The translations under genes were made by a program, and so were the position numbers. The notes beneath the pieces were generated by a model. It had not been told where the DNA came from, searched no databases, and was given only the letters and a program-made list of their open reading frames with translations. From Xestospongia bergquistia (Eukaryota > Porifera > Demospongiae > Haplosclerida > Petrosiidae), in assembly GCA_963965975.1 (NCBI GenBank), contig OZ014411.1, positions 6,557,001 to 6,621,000 of the forward strand: a DNA stretch of 64,000 nucleotides. Direction: 5' to 3'. This document shows, piece by piece, positions 13,601-24,314 of the stretch (positions are counted from its first letter, which is position 1; the number at the start of each line of letters is the position of its first letter).

Positions 13601-16600
13601 ACACACAACTTAAGATGTCAGAAATTATATTACTATAGATCTGGGAGTTTCTGTTGCTTAATGAATATGTAATACTACAAACCACAAAATACTCGTATTA
13701 ATTATAATCATAATCCCTTTAAACCACGAAATATAATAACAGCAATATTTATGACATAGAAATGTATACACGCAAAAATTTCCAGATTTATATTGCATCC
13801 ACTGACATGAGTATATAGTGTACTAACCATGAGAATTGATAGTGATTGATACAGTTTTGGCAGGTTCTCTAAGTTGACTTGATAAATTCAATTTGACAAA
13901 GACTTCAGCCACAAATGGCAATGCCTGGTTAAAATTGACTTGATAAGTACGTGTTGTAACATTAATTAGAGATATAGACCCAAATACAGGAGATCCATTA
14001 TCAAAGTAATACACTTCTAGTTGTGTGTTGGCAATAGATTGAGATGACTGATAACGAAATTCAGCATAAAGTGGTGAGAGAGAAAAGGAATTGACTGGAT
14101 AAATGAGATTTAAGATTGAAGGACCCTCATATAGAAGAAGAGGATTATCTGAAAAATAAAGGAAAAAAACAACAACATTACATATTAGATTACAATGAAC
14201 TATACACTTTTGATCTTTTAATCACTTTTAAAGCTTTATTATTTTTAAACAAAACATTAATATATCCTTATATCTCAAATATTTTACTTGTAATATGTAA
14301 CTTTAATTCTTAATCTATAAAAGATGAACACATGACATTCATTAGTACTCACAGTCAAGCATTATTACATTTTATAATAATAATAATTCAAAGGAGAACA
14401 GGCAAACGAAAGTTGTATTTTGAGATATAAAGATCAAAGTTAAACTATTATAACCAAACAACTGTTGTCCTACTACAAATTCAATCAATCTATAACAATA
14501 AGTTATATGCACATAATTTTGTCGAGGCAATGTAATGTATAACTCTTTATACCATATAAGGACATATACAAGAATCATTAATGTACCTGTAGTGAGATGG
14601 ACAAGAACAGCTGGCTCACTAACTGAGCTAACATTATTGACACCACACTCATATGTCCCAATTAAGTCATCCACAAAGGTTGGTTCAAAGATAACAGAAC
14701 TGCCAGGAGTAAAGGTCACATTGACCTCACCAGATGAGGTAGGAACAGTATGAGTAACTTTAGAGATAAGCTTTGATGGCTCCTCCTGAAATAGTTTCTC
14801 TAGCGTGTTGTTGACCCAATTAAACTGCCAATATGAGTTATTTATTAGAAGTGGAATGATATTAGGAGCACCATTAAAAGTACATAATATAGTGAAGTTC
14901 ATGTTAGCTGAGCCTTGTGTAGGATCATAAATATAATAATTCCTATCAACTGATCCTGAAGAAAGAAAGCCATATTTTTCTCCCATAATTTCTATGTTCA
15001 CAATTGATGGAACTTGTTCTACGAAAAGGAAAGAAAGGCACTTTAAATATATGTATATGTGCATGTGTGCATTGTGACGATTGAGGGATTTAAACCTCCA
15101 AACAATCTATAAACAGCCTGTACATAAACATACTATATGTATATGTGAGGAATGACATATTAGAGTCTGGATTGCATTAAATCTCCAAACAATTGCAATT
15201 AAATTACAGTACACTGTCTAGGATATAATTTTTGGCATTTTATTTAATTTAATAATGTTGATTACTGCATTGAAATAGACATGTACTATAACTATAGTTT
15301 ATTCGTGTTCACGAAAAAAATTAAAATAACTTTCTAATAACTTGACCAAATTCAAAATTTCAAAGTCACGTGGTCTCCTGATGATCATCCACATCTTTTT
15401 TTATATGATAGGACCCACAATTACAACATTTCTTGTACTTTCCGTAAGTAAAGTATATGAGATGCCATTGACCACACGGAATGTGATCTTGTGAATTTTG
15501 TTAATCAATAAAATGGCTGCTGCTTGAAGAGAGAAATCAATACCGCAAGAAATACATTCTAACTATAAACATTTAATCATATAAATACAGGTAAAAGTAC
15601 TATACTACTGTAGCTAATAAATTTGTTCTTACAAGAAAAGAAAATCAAGTCTATACACACAGGCATGTTGGCTTTTATTTATATAACTCAAACAATAATA
15701 CCACAAGTATTTAATTTATGATGTGTTATGTATACTAATTACACCCACTACTAATTTCTGGCAGCAAGGAGAATTTATTCATAACATATTCAATAGCTGT
15801 ATAAACAGTATTATAACAACAGGGAACTGCATGAGACTATGTAATAGTATTACTTCCTGTGATCTAATTCACAAATCACATTAACACATATGTAAATATG
15901 ATATCACATCCTATCAAGGATATCATATTTACATTTAAACATAACAAAATTGGACTCTTAAACTAATTGCTATAGTGAATGATCATAATCTAAATTATAA
16001 CATTGATCAACACATATGTTGTGATCTAGCTCAACAATCAGATTGCCAGCTATTAGAATATCATTTCTTGCTTGCTAAGAGTATATGGTGTTTCATAAAA
16101 CAATAATGTCATATTATATTCTACTTTTTGTTATAATTGACTTATATAGCAACAATAATACACACAAGACACATGTATCCACATGTAATAGACTTCAATG
16201 TTGTCAGAAGAACTTCACATTGTTAAGACGTACAAATTTATTTCAGTCATAGCTTAAAAGAGTGTCAATACCTTTAAACCTTGGATGGAATATAAAGGAC
16301 TAGATCTAAGTCATACAGCTGTTTAAAGTCTATAATAAATCATGTACACAAGACAGATTAGTAGAATAGTTCTTACAGAGAATATAGCAAGGGTTATTAG
16401 GGCTATATCAAGAGTTGAACAAACCTCAACAAACAATACAATTAAAGAACCAAATATGGGCAGAAGCCAATTATATGAGCCAATGTTTATACTACAGAGT
16501 CACATAATTAGGTTTCGTTATATGTACAATGTGTATAACAATATAGACATATCACAGACTATGTAATGTGACTAATGTTAACATGGGTTAAGATACAGTA

Positions 16601-19528
16601 CATACAATGAACCCATATAATACTGATTGCCTATTATCACTTGTCTAGAAGGAAGGTGATAAATTAGTAGTAGTGGGTGATCTCTTCTTATGTACCAAGA
16701 AGCCCACTTACCAAAGGCAAGAAAGTGATTTTAGTCTAATTCTTAGAAATTTAAACTGATTGCAGCTAACCAATCAGAATATGATGTCATCAATTATACA
16801 AATAATATCAATAAAACATAGAAAATAAAGATATAGCATTTCAGATTCAAAATACATTTGTTTTGAAAGTCACGTAATCCTTGAAGCAATCCAGAATACA
16901 ACTGCTTCTTAAATCATCTGGGGCAAATCCTTTTAATTGCAATACACCATCTTGCCCATGAGTGGCATACAATGATGTCACAATGCCAAGAAATTGGCAC
17001 AAGATGTCTTTTCTCGCATTAAGCAAGTGAGCAACTGGGCACAATACTATCTATATAAATACAGCTCAAAAAAAGTTAATTGATGTTAATTTAACTAGAC
17101 TATCTTTCATAATAAAGGATTCATAACTTATTGTACTTTTTGTTGTTAAATCTAAATACTCAAAAAATTGTTGTAATATTATTTCACAAAAAGACATTGT
17201 ATTTAAGATCAAAGCTTGAATGTGTTTGAAAGGAAACCTAACAGAACAGTAGTATGGGTAAAAAGGATTCACAAAGTGAAATCATGGCTATACTATACAA
17301 TTCTCTGAACCTATGCTCATCACTAACAGTACTTACAAGAAAGATTTATTGATTGTAAGTCAGGTCACCAGTTAATGCATTCTTCTTTATTGTACCAATT
17401 AAAAAGACTTAATCATTAATAGCTCTTCCTAGAGGTTTTGTTCTACAAAAAATCACTGATCTGGCTTCAAAAAGCACATAGTTAAATGACCATAGGTTTA
17501 CGGTAAAGTACTCACGTGAATCATGATTTGACTTTAAAAAGCACATAGTTAAATGTCCAAAGATGTACAGTACAGGACTTACGTGTAGTCATCACACAAG
17601 GAGACTAACAAATCTGTTTACTTTTAGGATAAACATATTCGTATATCAGATTAAGATTAGTGCTACATTGTGATAACTAGTGTATATAAGGAACTAGTGT
17701 TTATGTAGATGGACAAACAAAGACAACATCACACTTAGTAGAGATGTACTTAAAACAAACTATTAGAGAAGATTAAAGCATTTCTAAACTGGCCCATGAT
17801 AGATCTGTACAAGATTGTAATTATAAAAATTAATTTCACAATACTACTGCTGCTGTAAGGGATTGGATTATTGTTACATTGTAAGATTGAAGCTATAGAA
17901 AAGCTATTTTTGGAGTAACAAACTCAGAAGCTTCAATCAGTCATGCATAATTTAATGCACTCAAGATATATGTAAGTTGCTATTATAAATAGCTCTTGAA
18001 AGTTGCATACAATATGTTAAAATTGTGAAATGGACATACTGATATTAATATATGTATATACATATATATATATATATATACACCATATTATATAGTGTAT
18101 ACTTTAAACTGGTACAGTGATGTCTTGATTACAAGCATGAAGACAAATTAATTCATACTTTAATATCACACTGCAGTCACATTTGTTGGGTAACTAATAT
18201 ACAGTAGGGAGTGGACAGGTGTTTACATGCTTTGCAAGGGCTGCTCAAGTAATTAAGCCAACTGTACATATGTGTGTATGATGTGGTTAATATAATTAAC
18301 ACAGTAAAGTTATGATTAGAGAATACTGTCAGGAACATATATTGCTGGTTAAACAAGGACATCAAAAAATAGTTTTAACCTGCATATACTAATTCTGAGT
18401 GAAACAATGCTATTCTTTGTAACAACACTAAAATTCAGTTCATATGGCAATTCTGGTTGTGGCAATAGTGGTCATAAATGGATATTACATTACTTGGTTT
18501 TAAAAGCTCTACAATGAGCATAGTGTGATAATGTAACCTGTAGGACTGACAGTTATATTCTTAGAGAAAGTTTAAAATAAGTTGTCGCTTATCGTGGTAT
18601 TCAATCATCAATACAAACTCAAATTCTTAACAATATACAACAAATACACCAGTAAGACTTTGATGCAAATGATATAAACATTTAAACAAGTAAAAAGAGT
18701 TAAAAACACAGCTCTTGTAGACACATTGATTACAAGTAAATAATGCATAACTTAGTGATGATTGTAGTCAAAAATGAAAAAATTAGTGATAAACTTATAC
18801 AAAATACTATATATCATGAACTTTTGTTACCTATGCTGTTTTGGTAGAGTACTCGTCAACTTACCACAGATAAATGAGTCATTTGCAGCATGACCAAGAG
18901 GACAAGATGTTGTACAATTTCCACTAAAGTAGAATGGACAACAGTCCTGGGGTCCACTACCAAAGCAACGACCAGAACCTTGTAAACTAAGACAAGTGCT
19001 ATTGCATGCTAGAAAGGAAAGTAATAATTCTTAATTTTAACCTTAACACTAGAACTTAATAAAGTTCGTACACAATTGTATATACTATATTATATATATA
19101 CATCATTATAATAATAACTTACGAACACATTGTAGCATTGGACCTGATATCACATTACAATCACTACAATTCTCTAGAAGAGGTAGATTGAAAACTTCAG
19201 TAGGCGCACCATGAAAACTGTCTGAAAACCAGTTTCCATTTGAACATATAGTTGATAGCAGACCAGTTTCAAATGATGATGGAGGAGATGTAGAGTTGTA
19301 GTTAACAGCTACTACTGCATGTCGATATCTATTAATAGAAAACGAAGCAGACAGACAGACTGGAGTGAAATTGTTTAAAGATGGAGTACCCCCTTCAAAA
19401 CGTTGCCTTAACGATCCAAGAACAGTTCCCGCAGTCAATGGAGGACAATCTTGTGAGCTACCAAATGAAATGGTACACAACAGGAGAAAAATATGAATGA
19501 ATGCTCTAGCAGAAGACATCGTGATCAT
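1..19528 (-). CDS. Receptor A: adhesion GPCR, 3'-partial (ectodomain only in window)
   Basis: Exons, 5' to 3' on the minus strand: 19528-19123, 19008-18865, 15018-14587, 14148-13828, 12926-12669, 12012-11701, 11304-11053, 11001-10969, 10129-10027, 9675-9398, 8904-8569, 8097-7840, 7752-7708, 7417-7124, 6856-6760, 6332-6152, 6007-5867, 5722-5647, 4669-4494, 3980-3779, 3134-3012, 2279-2185, 1692-1603, 1360-1211, 747-564, 329-171, 33-1. All have GT/AG borders and compatible phases. Exon order, phase and almost every exon length equal those of receptor C at 35918-55754, whose complete form shows that the missing part encodes the end of GAIN, GPS, seven membrane helices and the tail. The start at 19528 follows an acceptor-like TAG ending at 19542. 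The product is probably a cell-surface adhesion receptor; its ligand is unknown. Intron 2 is 3.8 kb, against 0.4 kb in C. Family call sure; individual borders good. Confidence 0.88.
2185..4669 (-). other. Receptor A: Cys-rich segment, TSP3-like motif and second HRM (exons 19-22)
   Basis: Exon 19 (4669-4494) encodes a short Cys-rich piece (DVCEC ... EPCLCIL), 8 residues longer than in C. Exon 20 (3980-3779) holds DSDSDGIPD and DTCPNIYNPEQ, the hallmark of a thrombospondin type 3 calcium-binding repeat, here with about 20 residues between the two halves. Exons 21-22 (3134-3012, 2279-2185) encode a second HRM: W-x-I-Y-W, a central C-P-G-G, L-A-T-R-Q-C, S-G-L-W and D-V-S-N-C. Confidence 0.75.
4920..5100. 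repeat. Degenerate repeat of a CAACTGACTATTTGACTGACT-like unit
   Basis: Repeated short words (ATTCAAC, TATTTGACT, GGCTGACTGATCATTCAAC) recur two or three times. It belongs to the part of intron 18 that is present in A but not in C (A 977 bp against C 454 bp). Confidence 0.45.
5121..5441 (+). pseudogene. Coding-like remnant of unknown origin in receptor A intron 18
   Basis: One plus-strand frame runs for 107 codons with protein-like composition (for example SFNSRYPHFVLYFDSD and KWASVDETKKARLK), broken by a few stops. This is unusual in AT-rich intron sequence. Receptor C lacks it. I do not recognise the family; an inserted mobile element is the likeliest source. Confidence 0.35.
5647..6856 (-). 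other. Receptor A: first HRM and SEA-like segment (exons 15-18)
   Basis: Exons 6856-6760 and 6332-6152 encode CPSSVDGGMTWPAT, then ATRYCLDGRVWSP and FSGC. This spacing of Cys, Trp, Cys, R-x-C, G-x-W and Cys is that of the hormone-receptor motif found in secretin and adhesion GPCRs. Exons 6007-5867 and 5722-5647 follow with a helix-rich stretch and a strand pattern (IVSVSITNYIKLGSYVYVIS) that could be a SEA-like fold. That last call is an inference from the pattern only. Confidence 0.7.
7124..15018 (-). other. Receptor A: nine Ig-like domains in three triplets
   Basis: Exons 3 to 14. Cysteine-paired Ig domains are at 15018-14587, 12926-12669, 12012-11701, 10129-9398 (two exons), 8904-8569 and 7417-7124. 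Each has a B-strand Cys, a Trp (except 8904-8569) and a late Y/F-x-C motif such as GTYECG, DRYIC, GTYGC or GTYYC. The domains at 14148-13828, 11304-10969 and 8097-7708 are about 100 residues of beta-type sequence with no cysteine pair. The order is Ig, Cys-less, Ig, repeated three times. All domain borders are phase 1. Confidence 0.8.
12102..12259. repeat. Two-copy tandem repeat in receptor A intron 5
   Basis: Two diverged copies of about 80 bp. Each has a TATGTGG start, a GTGCTACATGG or CTGCTACATTG block, ACATTAAA/GCATTAAA and a TTATCAAATAAC/TAAATCAAATAAC end. The matching intron of receptor C (about 39645-39745) has one copy. Confidence 0.55.
15891..15933. repeat. Perfect inverted repeat (hairpin), 15-bp arms
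   Basis: Arms TGTAAATATGATATC and GATATCATATTTACA flank a 13-base loop. It sits in the A-specific part of intron 2 and may be part of a small transposon or a cruciform-prone site. Confidence 0.6.
16847..17044 (-). other. Coding-like open stretch inside intron 2 of receptor A
   Basis: An open frame of 65 codons with ordinary amino-acid composition and local G+C above the surrounding intron (it contains GIVTSLYATHGQDGVLQLKG). A candidate acceptor (TTTATATAG) lies just upstream on the minus strand. I do not recognise the product. It could be the last exon of a nested gene, an alternative 3' exon of receptor A, or part of an inserted element. It is absent from C and D. Confidence 0.25.
17461..17583. 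repeat. Two-copy tandem repeat, unit about 65 bp
   Basis: Two imperfect copies share the core AAAAAGCACATAGTTAAATG and a following TCACGTG/TTACGTG motif. Intronic, receptor A. Confidence 0.6.
18865..19528 (-). other. Receptor A: signal peptide and N-terminal Cys modules (exons 1-2)
   Basis: Exon 1 (19528-19123) starts with a hydrophobic leader (core FIHIFLLLCTISFGSS), then a module of about 110 residues with spaced cysteines: DCPPLTAG near the N-terminus and NCSDCNVISGP near its end. I do not recognise this module. Exon 2 (19008-18865, 48 residues) holds CxxxC, CFGSGPQDCCP and two later CxxxC-type pairs. The pattern Cys-aromatic-Gly-x-Gly-Pro-x-Asp-Cys-Cys resembles furin-like cysteine-rich repeats of growth-factor receptors. 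Both introns are phase 1. The leader and first module match C (35918) and D (60418) closely. Confidence 0.8.
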
Positions 19529-19665
19529 ATTAATACGAATTCTAGAATGACTGAAAGAGAAGACGATCAGAGACCTTTTTTTCAACAAGTCATTTCTCAG
19601 CTCATAGGCTATGGTTTTAGCCTTAGCTATAGTGTTTAATTACTACACAAGTGAGGACGTGACTA

Positions 19666-19678
19666 CACAACTTCCGAT
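19666..19678 (-). promoter_or_regulatory. Ets-like site upstream of receptor A
   Basis: The minus-strand reading is ATCGGAAGTTGTG, about 125 bases upstream of the putative first exon border. The block CGGAAGTTGTG is identical upstream of C (35814-35826) and D (60279-60291). GGAA is the core bound by Ets-family factors; their use here is an inference. Confidence 0.4.
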
Positions 19679-20442
19679 CATGAATATCAATTTTTTGTAG
19701 GTGGAAATGATGTTTAATGAATAGGCGTTCCGCTATTCTTAATTATGCATTATTCAATACTTTCTTGTTGAAATTAAAATTAAGTATAAAGGCAAATAAC
19801 ACTGGACTAGATAGACTAGTCTGTCTAATAAAACAAAAATTAATTAGCCTGTGTGGTCAAAATAATAATTAATTAGACTGTCTAGTCAAAACAATAGTTT
19901 ATTTATAGTCAATCCAGTGGAGGATCATTCTTTCTATAATCTTGTTGTATAGACTCATTACTATGATCAAATAAAGAATTATAATTTTAAAATTATTCTT
20001 CATACACAGATGACTTGGTTTAACTATTCAACAGGATAATTAGACATACATCTTCTAGAATGTCCTAAAATAATTAACTGATACCTCTATGGTAAAGAAC
20101 CTTTTGTTTTACTGTAATTTCAATAATAATTATTAATTTGCTCATTCAAAATATATTGTATACAGAATACAATAGTAACATGTATAATACTGTTGAGTTA
20201 AAAGAACTTGTCATGAACTTGATTCATTCACACATAGTAGCATGAATCTGTAATAAATGAAACAAAAGCTAGATACCCAATACTATAATTGATGGCACAA
20301 CTCATAGTTGTCAAGGTATTTATTGAGCATTGTGACATCACTGCTAAATATATTAGTTTAAATGCAGTATTAACTGTTTGTATGAATGGATATGGCCCTG
20401 GCATGAGTATCAAATAACAAAGTCTATAAAATTGATTAAAAT

Positions 20443-20975
20443 CAGTGGCTTAGACACCATAAAAAATTTGGGGGGCTCAAATGTAACCTGATATTTTTTA
20501 CTACCATGCTGAAAAAAATTACAATGTATTAAGTATGTTACATGCAAATAACTTGAATCAATAACAGTATAACAATCAGTAAACAGTTTTAAAATTGTCC
20601 AAAATGCTTCATCCTTTCATCATTTCTCTTTACAAACTCCTTGGCTATTGATAGTAAATTGAGATTATTGGTGTAGTTGTTGTGTATATGCAAAAGTAAA
20701 TAATTATTTAAGCAGCTTTGAGTCACTGTTAAGAACAAATGATTGAAGTTGTGTATAGCTGGTATTAATTATTCAATATTATGCATATGCATGATCGATC
20801 ACGTACAAATACATGTACATCATTTACACTGTCAGGTGATACATTTTTTGACACTATTCATTTTTAATGGTTTTTTGAAATTGCTGAATCATTCAAATTA
20901 AGGGGGGCTATGCCCCCCCAGTCTTAAATTAGGGGGAGCTCAAGCCCCCCTGCCCTCCCTATGTCTAAGCCAGTG
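20443..20975. mobile_element. MITE-like non-autonomous DNA transposon, hAT-like ends
   Basis: The left end CAGTGGCTTAGACA matches the reverse complement of the right end, CACTGGCTTAGACA, with one mismatch. Further inward both sides carry runs of six G/C (GGGGGGCT and AGCCCCCC types). AAAAT flanks both sides and could be part of a target duplication. There is no transposase frame in the 533 bp. Ends beginning CAGTGGC are common in hAT elements, but the classic 8-bp duplication is not clear, so the superfamily is tentative. Confidence 0.6.
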
Positions 20976-22131
20976 AAAATGTTCCTTTATTTTAGGTCCT
21001 TAGTTTGGAGCATAATAGAAACCATTAATATTGTCACATACAATGTCAATATTTGTTGCAAATTACCTAATAATATTAACACTAATGAGTGACTATTAGT
21101 TCAGTCTACACTTTTTGTTGTATCCTATTATGTGGATATGAGTGTTGAATGCAAGGAATGACATCACTATCAAAACCTGTATGTTGAGAGACTTGTTTAT
21201 AATTATGTGATTATATCAGATCACCAAAGTCTTTGGACTTACTATATATGGTCATATAGTCACCAATGTGGCTTGCAAATGTAGATCTAATATATGTATG
21301 TAATTATTATATATACATATATATATATATATTATATATTATTATATATGTATAAAGATAGAGCTTATGTTTTTAGTAATGACAGTGTATCTGATTCAAA
21401 TATAGTACAGTACTTGCAATGGAATCTTTGGTGTGATTAACACTAATTGTACATACAGGTAACAATTTAGTAAGGTTCTTGTTAGTCAAAAGGGTTCATA
21501 AAAATCAGCCTAGGTAAGTTAAATCCTTTAGTAAGCAAGCACAAGCACACTGTAAATATTTGTCACAAAATCCAATCAAATAGTACATTAATCTGAAGAT
21601 ATGGGACCATTGCTAACATATACTGTATTGTGTAAGGATATGTGCTCTCTACTGACACAGCAGCTGATATATATAGAAATCACTGCTAGTAATCTCAACT
21701 TATACACAACCACCTGATCTGGTCACTAGTAAACTCTGTAGTACTGATGTTAGAGGTAATGCCATGTGTCATCAAGTCCATTGTAAAATTATACTTCTCC
21801 TACATGATTTCCAATGTTGATAAAAATGTTGTTTGCTCAATGTTAACACTCTACTCCCCTCAATCATCTCTACAAAACTATCTGATATGAAAGATAAAAG
21901 ATTCTCAGTAATTTAAAAATATGGATGGCAATAGCATTATAAATTTCATGATTTATACTAACAGGGTATTTTTGTGCCTCATGCTTCATCCCATTAAAAG
22001 AAAAGATCTGCTTAGAGTTCAAAGGCTGTATGAGAGCATCTCTTTCAAAAATACAAAACTCATACTATATTAAATGTGTTGACAATAGCTCAAGTGTATA
22101 AATTAATGTTATTTTAACAAATGATTTATAG

Positions 22132-22276
22132 CTTATATGGATGGATTACTATGGAATCCAAAACTCACGTAAATCATTCACTGTATTGCATTGTACTATT
22201 ACAAAGCAACAAATTGTATAGTGTAGTGAGTAATTCACAGGAATTTTGGATTCCATAGTAATCCATCTATGTAAGT
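22132..22276. mobile_element. Small fold-back (MITE-like) element
   Basis: Inverted arms of about 30 bp: ATGGATTACTATGGAATCCA near 22141 and its exact reverse complement near 22246, with weaker pairing on each side. The centre is about 75 bp with no frame. Confidence 0.6.
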
Positions 22277-22639
22277 TACAATTGCTTGTTAAAATAACTG
22301 ATTAACTCTTACAGTGCAGTCTCTCTTAGCAACTTAGCACTCTTAAGTTCAGAAGTATTATTTATAAGGTTAGTTATTGCGCTAGAAGTTATGAAGTAAC
22401 ATCCTCATCAATATACATACCACCACCATTCATTGGGAATTTATTATTGACTATGAAATTTGTGAATTTTTCAAAGTTAGCATAACACCTTGTACCTTAA
22501 GGCCATTCTTTATGTCATTGTTAATAATGATAATTTTTTAAAATGAACTACCTGTTTCCTGTAGTCACATATTATTTGTAAAGCTGCATTGTTATTATAA
22601 ATTTGCTTGTGAAGTATTGCGATGATATTGTCTTCTTGT

Positions 22640-23430
22640 TACATCAATGTTGCCATTTATGTCCTTATCGGAGTTTGCATCTGTCATAACAATCAAACTG
22701 ACTGTGTCAGAGGACAGCTTCATAAAGAAGTTTATCCTGATGAAATAATTACTTTAACATTAATGGCTGTTGGAGAATGTAAAGTTTTTAGATATTAGTG
22801 TATGCACTTGTAACTGAAAGTACTTACATTACTGTTGTAATTGGAGAGACTAATCAAGAATCTGAAGGACTCTGTAAAATTTTACCTATCACCTAAAACA
22901 AACTTCGACATTGAACTGGTAGATCAGTTCTTATTGATGGATCAGTGATAACTATAAAGATCACATTCTTATAATGTCCATTGGGTCTAGAATGACAAAA
23001 CTCATTGGGAGAGTGAGCATATAATGCTCTTATTTATTCAGTTCAAACACAATGTAATGTGTCTTGGCTGCCTTACCCAATTAATAAAAGATAATTGACT
23101 ATCTATCAATTATTCAAGAACTTGATTTTGTTATAGTTTTCATCAACTGACCTTTTGATTATTGTGACCAATCACTTGTGTCTCTCAGTCTTATCAAGAA
23201 TTCAGTGCAAAACCAACTGGTCAGGCATTCTCTGTAGACTGTGTCAATCAGGACAAAGCTTAATTTTAAGATCTAATAAATGTGTTTCATGCAGCAATAT
23301 TACTTGTTGTTATTTGTGCCGCTCTTATTAGTCTGGATATTTTTAGATTTCATATGATAGGAATCAACTCCTATATGTTTGTGGTCAATGAAGAGCAGTA
23401 ATTATTGAGTGACAATTAGACTGTTGACTT
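22640..23430 (+). pseudogene. Decayed sponge cysteine-rich membrane-protein gene
   Basis: Read across frames, the plus strand shows in order: GVCICHNNQTDC and LHKEVYPDEIITLTLMAVGE; CPLGLE; PFDYCDQSLVSLSL; SGILCRLCQSGQSLILRSNK followed by CVSCSN; and a hydrophobic start. From memory this is the block order of a large protein family of Amphimedon-type sponges (CPFDYC ... SGILCGxCQxGxSLxLGSxxCxxCSN, then membrane helices). Frame changes and stops between blocks show that it is dead. Related shorter pieces sit in intron 2 of receptors A, C and D. Confidence 0.55.
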
Positions 23431-23915
23431 GACAATTGTAAACATAATATAAAACTTGTCAATGTAACATAAGTGACTCCTGACTGTAGCTATGCTATAC
23501 AACATTCAATGACAGTTGTTAATGTATTGAAGTCTGGTATAGCAATGAAGTCATACAGACTTAATTTTGTGCTTAATAATAAGATAAAAAGCTCATATAA
23601 AGTTACTAAAAATCTCAAGTATTACTGTGAGTTAAATTTTGTTAAGTTTTTTATGGGTATTAAAGTTGCAACTAATGAGAGTAGAGTGCATCTTGCTTTA
23701 GTTGTTGTTCACATTGGCCAAACTATACACATATTATCACAACATAATAAATTATAAAGTAATAATAACTACAGAGAGGTAATGACTTCTTGTAATGAAC
23801 ACACTTTGAATATATAATTGTTACAATATTTAAGACAATACATCTCAGGGTTCAGAAAAAATAAATGTATTTAAAATATTGCTACGATTTTTCTTATGTT
23901 AAAAAAAGTAAATGT
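23431..23915. other. Intergenic, 3' flank of receptor B
   Basis: Contains an open frame on the plus strand (23473-23757) with no recognisable domain and Lys/Val-rich composition, which I do not accept as a gene. Otherwise AT-rich sequence downstream of the receptor B stop codon. Confidence 0.5.
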
Positions 23916-24314
23916 TCAAACAGCTTCACTCTTCAATGAAGTATCATCTTCACTTTCATTGATATCCATAGTTATCTTGTTATGAGTATTTATTCTATCA
24001 TCTTCTTGTTGAATGGACTCATCACTACCTGACAGAGAATTAGTAAATCCATTTTTAAAGTATGCTTCCTCCTGCTGCTCCTCATTGACTGTTTGAAGCT
24101 CTGGTGTGTTTCTCAATGATTCTATGCTGTTCTTTTCACTGTCTACTGAGTGATATTGACTTTGTTTCTCTACGTAATATTTGAGAGAGTCAATGCGAAC
24201 ACCTATATAAGTGATAGATGTATAAGTAAAGGTTATTATTAGCAATAACAATTACTGACCTCCATTAGAAAATGATCCATTTTTAAAGGTTGATTGTGTT
24301 TTACCTGATGTTGA
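23916..24314 (-). other. Receptor B: cytoplasmic tail (exons 28-29)
   Basis: About 110 polar residues rich in Ser, Glu, Asp and Asn, with two similar short motifs, [11 protein letters not shown] and [10 protein letters not shown], about 65 residues apart. It ends LKSEAV, which could fit a class III PDZ ligand (acidic residue at -2, Val at 0). The second exon starts after a TATATAG acceptor at 24203. Confidence 0.7.

Larger units (their letters stand above)
15019..18864 (-). other. Receptor A intron 2, 3.8 kb, with A-specific inserted sequence
   Basis: The same intron is 423 bp in C (36581-37003) and 1,173 bp in D (61081-62253). Only the two ends align with C, so roughly 3.4 kb were gained in A or lost in the others. 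It contains a perfect hairpin (15891-15933), a two-copy tandem repeat (17461-17583), an AT microsatellite (about 18047-18085), a coding-like patch on the minus strand (16847-17044) and a remnant of a cysteine-rich membrane-protein gene next to exon 2 (18690-18745). No further gene is visible. Confidence 0.6.
19542..22131. other. Intergenic: receptor A 5' flank and MITE-like insertion
   Basis: Holds the presumed promoter of receptor A (19542-19700) and a MITE-like element at 20443-20975. There is an AT-rich microsatellite-like stretch near 21300-21355. No gene is visible. Confidence 0.6.

Noticed and set aside
14535-14753. Frame antisense to the first Ig exon, kept in A, C and D
   Set aside because: Its conservation is explained by the coding strand.
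23473-23757. 94-codon plus-strand frame right after the cysteine-rich pseudogene
   Set aside because: No recognisable domain, no splice context, and it does not continue the family pattern of the pseudogene.
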